A stretch of 64,000 bases of DNA, from contig NZ_RSEJ01000007.1 in assembly GCF_009910675.1 (NCBI RefSeq), positions 124,001 to 188,000 of the forward strand, written 5' to 3'. The notes below the pieces were generated by a model, which had not been told where the DNA came from, searched no databases, and was given only the letters and a program-made list of their open reading frames with translations. Position numbers and translations under genes: made by a program. Below, in pieces: positions 59,613-64,000 of this stretch; the first letter of the stretch is position 1; each line of letters opens with the position of its first letter. This DNA is from Photobacterium alginatilyticum. Its GTDB lineage: Bacteria; Pseudomonadota; Gammaproteobacteria; Enterobacterales; Vibrionaceae.

Positions 59613-61289
59613 TTATCGGTTGATCAGCAGTACTCGGGTTTCATACGGTTGCAGAGCAAAGCAGTGTGTCGGTTTTTGCTCGGTAACACCGGCATAGTTG
59701 GACAACACGTACTCACCCTTTTCAAGCTCCAGGGCTTTGGGCAGGAAGCATTCAACCACTTCGCCATAATAGTTATTGATACAAACCAGTACCTGAGACT
59801 CGGATTCCCGCTTGTAGCAGAAGATGCTGTCGTGCTCCGGCATCATATCGGTGTAGTCACCGGTCGTAATAACGTCGATTTCCTTACGCAGCTCAATCAG
59901 GCGACGATAGAAATGGAATACCGAGTTGTCATCGACTACCGCTTTTTCTGCATTGATTTCAGGATAGTTAGCAGCCACTTCCAGCCAAGGTTGCCCCTTT
60001 GAGAAACCAGCATATTGACTGTCGTTCCACTGCATTGGCGTACGAGAATTATCACGAGACTTTTGGGCCAGAATAGCCAGCATATCCTGCTCGGTTACGC
60101 CATGTTCGTTCACCATGATGTCGTACATATTGGTGCTTTCGACATCACGATACTGTTCTATTGATGTATAGCCCGGGTTGGTCATGCCAATTTCTTCACC
60201 CTGATATACATATGGTGTGCCCTGCATCATATGGACAGACGCCGCCAGCATTTTTGCCGACTCGACACGGTATTGCTGATCATCACCGAGGCGGCTGACA
60301 ACACGCGGCTGGTCGTGGTTACACCAGAACAGTGCTCCCCAGCCTTTGCCATTGAGGCCTTGCTGCCAGTGGTTAAAAATCTCTTTTAGCTGCAGGAAGT
60401 CAAACGGTGCCTTGGTCCATTTCTCGCCATTCGAGTAATCGACTTTGAGGTGGTGGAAGTTAAAGACCATCGACAGCTCTTTACTGTCCAGCGAAGAGTA
60501 TTGCTGGCAATGCTCCAAAGTCGTGGATGACATTTCGCCAACGGTGACCGAACCGTATTTCTGGAACACGGCCTCGCTGATCTCCTGCAGGTATTCATGC
60601 ACCCGAGGACCATCAGTGTAGAAACGGCGACCGTCGCCCAGACAGTCATTCGGAAAATCTTGTTGCTTGGAAATTAGGTTGATAACATCCAGGCGGAAAC
60701 CATCAACACCCTTTTCGGCCCAGAAGCTAATCACATCTTTCACTTCCTGGCGCACTTTCGGGTTTTCCCAGTTCAGGTCAGCCTGCTCTTTGGCAAACAG
60801 GTGGAGGTAGTACTGGCCCGTTGCTTCATCAAGCTCCCAAGCATTACCGCCGAACTTGGACTGCCAGTTGGTTGGCGCTCCGCCATCAACCGGATCTTTC
60901 CAGATGTAGTAATCACGATAAGGGCTGTTCTTATCTCCCAGTGCCGACTGGAACCATGCATGCTCGGTCGAGGTATGGTTGACCACGATATCCATTACGA
61001 TACGGATCCCACGCTGATGGGCTTGCTCTAGCAGCTGGTCGAAATCGGCCATGGTGCCAAAGTCAGAGTTGATGTTGTAATAATCGGAAATGTCGTAGCC
61101 GTTATCGATCATTGGCGAGCTGTAAACCGGCGTCAACCAAATCGCGTCGACACCCAATGTTTTCAGATAATCGAGCTTTGAGATAATCCCTTGAATATCA
61201 CCCGTACCCTGACTTCCGCTGTCGCAAAAGCTCTTAGGATAGATTTGGTAAATAGTCGCCGTACGCCACCATTCAAATTGCTCTTTCAT
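59613..61289 (-). CDS. treC: TreC, trehalose-6-phosphate hydrolase (GH13)
   Basis: TreC cleaves trehalose-6-phosphate into glucose and glucose-6-phosphate in the cytoplasm. The 558-residue protein is a GH13 alpha-amylase-fold enzyme. It has the conserved regions DIVVNHTS, GFRLDVINL with the nucleophile Asp, VTVGEMSS with the acid Glu, and FWCNHDQPR. Sequence alone could also mean oligo-1,6-glucosidase; the adjacent trehalose PTS gene and TreR decide for TreC. It follows treB with a 97-base gap that contains an inverted repeat. Confidence 0.93.
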   Translation of the reverse strand: MKEQFEWWRTATIYQIYPKSFCDSGSQGTGDIQGIISKLDYLKTLGVDAIWLTPVYSSPMIDNGYDISDYYNINSDFGTMADFDQLLEQAHQRGIRIVMDIVVNHTSTEHAWFQSALGDKNSPYRDYYIWKDPVDGGAPTNWQSKFGGNAWELDEATGQYYLHLFAKEQADLNWENPKVRQEVKDVISFWAEKGVDGFRLDVINLISKQQDFPNDCLGDGRRFYTDGPRVHEYLQEISEAVFQKYGSVTVGEMSSTTLEHCQQYSSLDSKELSMVFNFHHLKVDYSNGEKWTKAPFDFLQLKEIFNHWQQGLNGKGWGALFWCNHDQPRVVSRLGDDQQYRVESAKMLAASVHMMQGTPYVYQGEEIGMTNPGYTSIEQYRDVESTNMYDIMVNEHGVTEQDMLAILAQKSRDNSRTPMQWNDSQYAGFSKGQPWLEVAANYPEINAEKAVVDDNSVFHFYRRLIELRKEIDVITTGDYTDMMPEHDSIFCYKRESESQVLVCINNYYGEVVECFLPKALELEKGEYVLSNYAGVTEQKPTHCFALQPYETRVLLINR

Positions 61290-61325
61290 CGTGTCTAGCC
61301 TGAATGTTGAATTGAAGTTTGATGT

Positions 61326-61349
61326 GGCTGCCGATGAATACCGGCAGCC
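61326..61349 (-). promoter_or_regulatory. Intercistronic hairpin between treB and treC
   Basis: GGCTGCCG ... CGGCAGCC makes an 8-bp GC-rich stem with an 8-base loop. No T-run follows on the minus strand, so it probably acts on mRNA stability or on the ratio of TreB to TreC rather than on termination. Confidence 0.5.
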
Positions 61350-61386
61350 AGTTTTTATCGCTGTATTTTGTAGGTTTATCTACTTA

Positions 61387-62817
61387 TTAAGCAGTTTGAG
61401 GAGATTGTTCGATTTCGCCTTTCGCCTGTGCACGCTTGTACATAATCAGAGTAAGAGCGATTGGTACAATAACTGCAACCAGCATGGCGACTAGGTATAC
61501 CATCCAGTACTGAGGCTGGATTGACAAGATACCCGGCAGACCACCCACACCGATACCGTTCGCCATTACACCGGCGCTACCACAGATTGCAGCGGCAATC
61601 GCAGAACCAATCATGGCGCTAAGCATCGGGAACTTGTACTTAAGGTTAATACCGTACATCGCAGGCTCAGTAACACCCAGGTAGGCAGAGATTGCAGCCG
61701 GTACAGAGATTTCACGCTCGTTGTGTTTTTTGCTAATCCAGATGATACCCATAACAGCCGATGCCTGAGCAATGTTAGACAGTGCAATCAGAGGCCAGAT
61801 TGGCGTACCGCCCATGTCTTGCATTAGCTGAAGGTCAATCGCATTGGTTGTGTGGTGAACACCGGTGATTACCAGCGGTGCGTACAGGAAGCCAAAGACC
61901 ATGGCACCCAGAATCGCAAAGTCACCTGTCATTGCCACTTTCGCCGCGTAACCAACTGCATCACCCAGCATACGACCGAACGGACCGATGAATGCGTGAG
62001 CAAGGATCACTGACACAATGATAGAGACAAACGGTACAATAACCAGGTACAGGTACGCCGGAATAATCCGCTTGAGGTTGGTTTCAATAAACGCTAATGC
62101 GATACCTGCCAACATTGCCGGGATCACCTGAGCCTGATAGCCGACCTTTTCAATGACGAACAGGCCAAAGTCCCAACTTTCGGGTACTTGCTGTCCGATA
62201 AGATAGGCGTTCATCAGCTGCGGTGATACCAGAGTCACACCCAGTACGATACCCAGAATCGGTGTACCACCCAGTTTCTTCACTGTCGACCAACACACGC
62301 CAACCGGCAGGAAGAAGAAAATCGCTTCGCCAATCAGCCACAGGAAGGAGTGCACTGTCGCCCAGAATTGGCTAATTTCGGTCAGAGTCTGACCGTCAAA
62401 CATCCGGATGTCGCCGATGACATTACGGAAACCGAGGATCAAACCACCGGTGATAATTGCTGGCAGCAACGGAACAAAAATTTCGGCAAGGTGTGAAATT
62501 CCTCGCTCCAGCAAACTCATATTCTGGCGGGCTGCCACTTTTGCCTCTTCCTTGCTGGCGCCGGCACTGCCCGTCATCTCAGTTAAAACTTTATATACCT
62601 CGTCTACTTCGGTACCGATCACTACCTGAAATTGACCCGCATTGGTGAAACACCCTTTCACCATTGGGATTTCTTCAATTTCTTTGACGTTAGCCTTGTC
62701 AGTATCGCTAAGAACAAAACGCAGTCGGGTCAGACAGTGACTAACGCTAGCAATGTTGTCACTGCCACCGATTAACTCCACCAGACGCTCGATTTGCTGT
62801 CGATTAATCTTACTCAT
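61387..62817 (-). CDS. treB: TreB, trehalose-specific PTS EIIBC
   Basis: TreB takes up trehalose and releases trehalose-6-phosphate inside. The 476 residues contain an N-terminal EIIB domain with the phosphocysteine in VSHCLTRLRF (Cys about residue 28), a linker, and an EIIC membrane domain of about eight to ten segments (LLPAIITGGLILGFRN onwards). There is no EIIA domain, so it must use the cell's glucose EIIA. I choose ATG 62817, since E. coli TreB begins MSKIN and GGA lies upstream; the ATG at 62829 is 4 codons earlier with no Shine-Dalgarno sequence. Two TreR operators precede it. Confidence 0.93.
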   Translation of the reverse strand: MSKINRQQIERLVELIGGSDNIASVSHCLTRLRFVLSDTDKANVKEIEEIPMVKGCFTNAGQFQVVIGTEVDEVYKVLTEMTGSAGASKEEAKVAARQNMSLLERGISHLAEIFVPLLPAIITGGLILGFRNVIGDIRMFDGQTLTEISQFWATVHSFLWLIGEAIFFFLPVGVCWSTVKKLGGTPILGIVLGVTLVSPQLMNAYLIGQQVPESWDFGLFVIEKVGYQAQVIPAMLAGIALAFIETNLKRIIPAYLYLVIVPFVSIIVSVILAHAFIGPFGRMLGDAVGYAAKVAMTGDFAILGAMVFGFLYAPLVITGVHHTTNAIDLQLMQDMGGTPIWPLIALSNIAQASAVMGIIWISKKHNEREISVPAAISAYLGVTEPAMYGINLKYKFPMLSAMIGSAIAAAICGSAGVMANGIGVGGLPGILSIQPQYWMVYLVAMLVAVIVPIALTLIMYKRAQAKGEIEQSPQTA

Positions 62818-62870
62818 GCCGATGTCCATGTTTATATTTGATAGGGAATGTCGTTATTGTTATCCCGCAA

Positions 62871-62884
62871 TGGGAATGTTCCCA
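62871..62884. promoter_or_regulatory. TreR operator, proximal
   Basis: TGGGAA-TG-TTCCCA is a 6-2-6 palindrome matching the GGGAACnTTCCC core known for E. coli TreR. It lies 54 bases upstream of the treB start. Confidence 0.78.
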
Positions 62885-62925
62885 CCGCTCGAGATAATAA
62901 TGGCAAAGCCAACCCAAAAAGAAAA

Positions 62926-62939
62926 TGGGAACATTCCCA
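62926..62939. promoter_or_regulatory. TreR operator, distal
   Basis: TGGGAA-CA-TTCCCA is the same palindrome as the proximal site. The two centres are 55 bases apart, about five helical turns, which suits cooperative or looped binding of TreR. Confidence 0.78.
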
Positions 62940-63037
62940 CAACGTGAATCAGTTCACACATTCAGGTTACTTATTAAACGCGCCCCACCTATAACACGAT
63001 TGTAGGATAAGCGGGATCGTTTAGCTTTTCATCCTGG

Positions 63038-63982
63038 CTACAGGCTTGCCTCTTGGGTTAAATGGGTAATGGTTTGCTGCCCGGAAAGCTGCTTGATCAA
63101 TAAGTTGGCCGATGCATAGCCGGCCTTAAAATAGCCCGGATCAATGCTGAAAGTATTGGGAAAAATAAATGAGAGGAGATCGGTGGCACCAACACCGGAG
63201 ACTTGAATATCACTGCGACCCAGTTCCTGAAGCCGCTTGGCAACGCCCATGGCCAAGGTGTCACTGGCACAAACTATCGCCTGGGTCTCAGGCCCTATGA
63301 CATCATCGGTCAGTTGATAGGCACTTTCATGGCTAAGCTGTCCGGTCTGGAAACATGGGACTATATCTGCCTCCTTACAACAGGCCTTATAGGCGTTCAA
63401 GCGCATCAGGCCGGTGGTCTTATCGCTCGGGTCGACCCCCATGTAGCTAATGTGCTGCTTGCCCTGCTGTATGAAGTGGTTCATGGCCAACTCGATGATG
63501 CCATGATTGTCGTAGCCGACCGACGAGATCCTATCGGTATCCACAGCAATAACGACGGCTTTGTGCTTGAGCGCCTCTATTGCCGACAAATCGCAATCGG
63601 AGAAACCAAACACTATCACCCCGTCGACATTACGCTTTTGCAAAACAGCAAGATGCTCGTTGGTTTTCTCGGCACTGAACTGGCTTTCCATGATCACGGC
63701 ATCGTAGCCAGCCTGATAGATCACTTCCAGGATCCCGCTTACCGCTTTATTTTCCGACGGAGAGTCCAGACGCGAGAGAATGATCCCGACCACCTTGGCG
63801 CTGCCTCCCCGCATAGCCTGTGCAGACTTGGACGGTACATAGCCAGAATCCCGGATCACCTGCTCAACCTTTTCACGGGTTTCCGGTTTTACCTTTGGAT
63901 CATTGGTGAGAACACGGGATACGGTTGATTTTCCGACCCCAGCCAATTTGGCAATATCAAGAATAGTGAGCTTCTGAGTCAT
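63038..63982 (-). CDS. treR: TreR, LacI-family trehalose repressor
   Basis: The 314-residue protein begins with a LacI helix-turn-helix (TILDIAKLAGVGKSTVSRVL, about 5-24) followed by the hinge and a periplasmic-binding-like effector domain. TreR represses treBC until trehalose-6-phosphate binds. The downstream operators match the E. coli TreR consensus, which supports the name. It lies 220 bases upstream of treB on the same strand, and its own promoter is at the window edge. Confidence 0.92.
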   Translation of the reverse strand: MTQKLTILDIAKLAGVGKSTVSRVLTNDPKVKPETREKVEQVIRDSGYVPSKSAQAMRGGSAKVVGIILSRLDSPSENKAVSGILEVIYQAGYDAVIMESQFSAEKTNEHLAVLQKRNVDGVIVFGFSDCDLSAIEALKHKAVVIAVDTDRISSVGYDNHGIIELAMNHFIQQGKQHISYMGVDPSDKTTGLMRLNAYKACCKEADIVPCFQTGQLSHESAYQLTDDVIGPETQAIVCASDTLAMGVAKRLQELGRSDIQVSGVGATDLLSFIFPNTFSIDPGYFKAGYASANLLIKQLSGQQTITHLTQEASL

Positions 63983-64000
63983 AATTAATACAAGCTAATA

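Noticed and set aside
63203..63928. 241-codon plus-strand frame opposite treR
   Set aside because: TreR on the minus strand is a textbook LacI protein with operators beside the next gene; the opposite frame is a mirror effect.
1..64000. Mobile elements, prophage, tRNA and rRNA genes
   Set aside because: I saw no integrase, transposase gene, long terminal repeats, attachment-site duplication, or cloverleaf-like sequence anywhere in the window.

Overview
This window fits a marine gammaproteobacterium of the Vibrionaceae, most likely a Photobacterium relative (inference from gene content). The evidence is a complete pfaABCD polyunsaturated-fatty-acid synthase operon with five tandem ACPs and an adjacent Orf6-type thioesterase, an M9 collagenase, a TreR/TreB/TreC trehalose system with E. 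coli-like operators, and a YbiW/YbiY/Fsa glycyl-radical locus. I see no tRNA, rRNA, CRISPR array, phage or intact insertion sequence, so this looks like ordinary chromosome with several accessory modules.

Layout. (1) 1-2058, minus strand: oleA, oleB and the first 24 codons of oleC, a head-to-head hydrocarbon pathway. (2) 2321-20706, plus strand: a hot-dog thioesterase followed by pfaA-pfaB-pfaC-pfaD, overlapping genes ending in a strong terminator. The ole and pfa loci diverge from one 262-bp region. (3) 20811-29891, minus: a secretion-oriented stretch with a lipoprotein, an M9 collagenase, and an outer-membrane barrel plus a large Met-zincin lipoprotein as a two-gene operon. (4) 30631-38345: a lysophospholipid-transporter/acyltransferase fusion, a DJ-1/MarR pair with a clear palindromic operator, L-serine dehydratase, a secreted PLC-X/ricin protein and an EamA exporter. 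(5) 38383-43364: a DeoR regulator, a YbiW-type glycyl-radical enzyme, its activase and a fructose-6-phosphate-aldolase-like enzyme. Four related palindromes and one perfect FNR box surround these genes. (6) 43429-48128: a DJ-1 protein, two AraC regulators, and a glutaredoxin/flavoprotein disulfide reductase pair. (7) 48264-57855, minus: a five-gene operon of YqiJ-like OB-fold membrane protein, YqiK flotillin, a 1643-residue AAA ATPase, a phospholipase-D-fold protein and TelA. (8) 58221-64000: a LysE exporter and the treR-treB-treC-DUF1349 trehalose region.

How the parts work together. The Pfa synthase builds EPA- or DHA-like chains, the thioesterase probably releases them, and OleABC(D) can condense two such chains head to head into a long polyene hydrocarbon; the physical link suggests shared precursors. 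The YbiW locus carries the signature of an anaerobic, repressor-controlled sugar-phosphate route: the FNR box is about 40 bases from the predicted start of the activase/enzyme transcript and a DeoR-type operator lies between it and the -10 box. The flotillin-ATPase-PLD-TelA operon is the best candidate for a poorly described system, probably for envelope or toxic-agent stress. Between its flotillin and ATPase genes sit five perfect copies of a 7-bp repeat, bracketed by an inverted repeat.

All functions are read from motifs, lengths and context; no database search was run.
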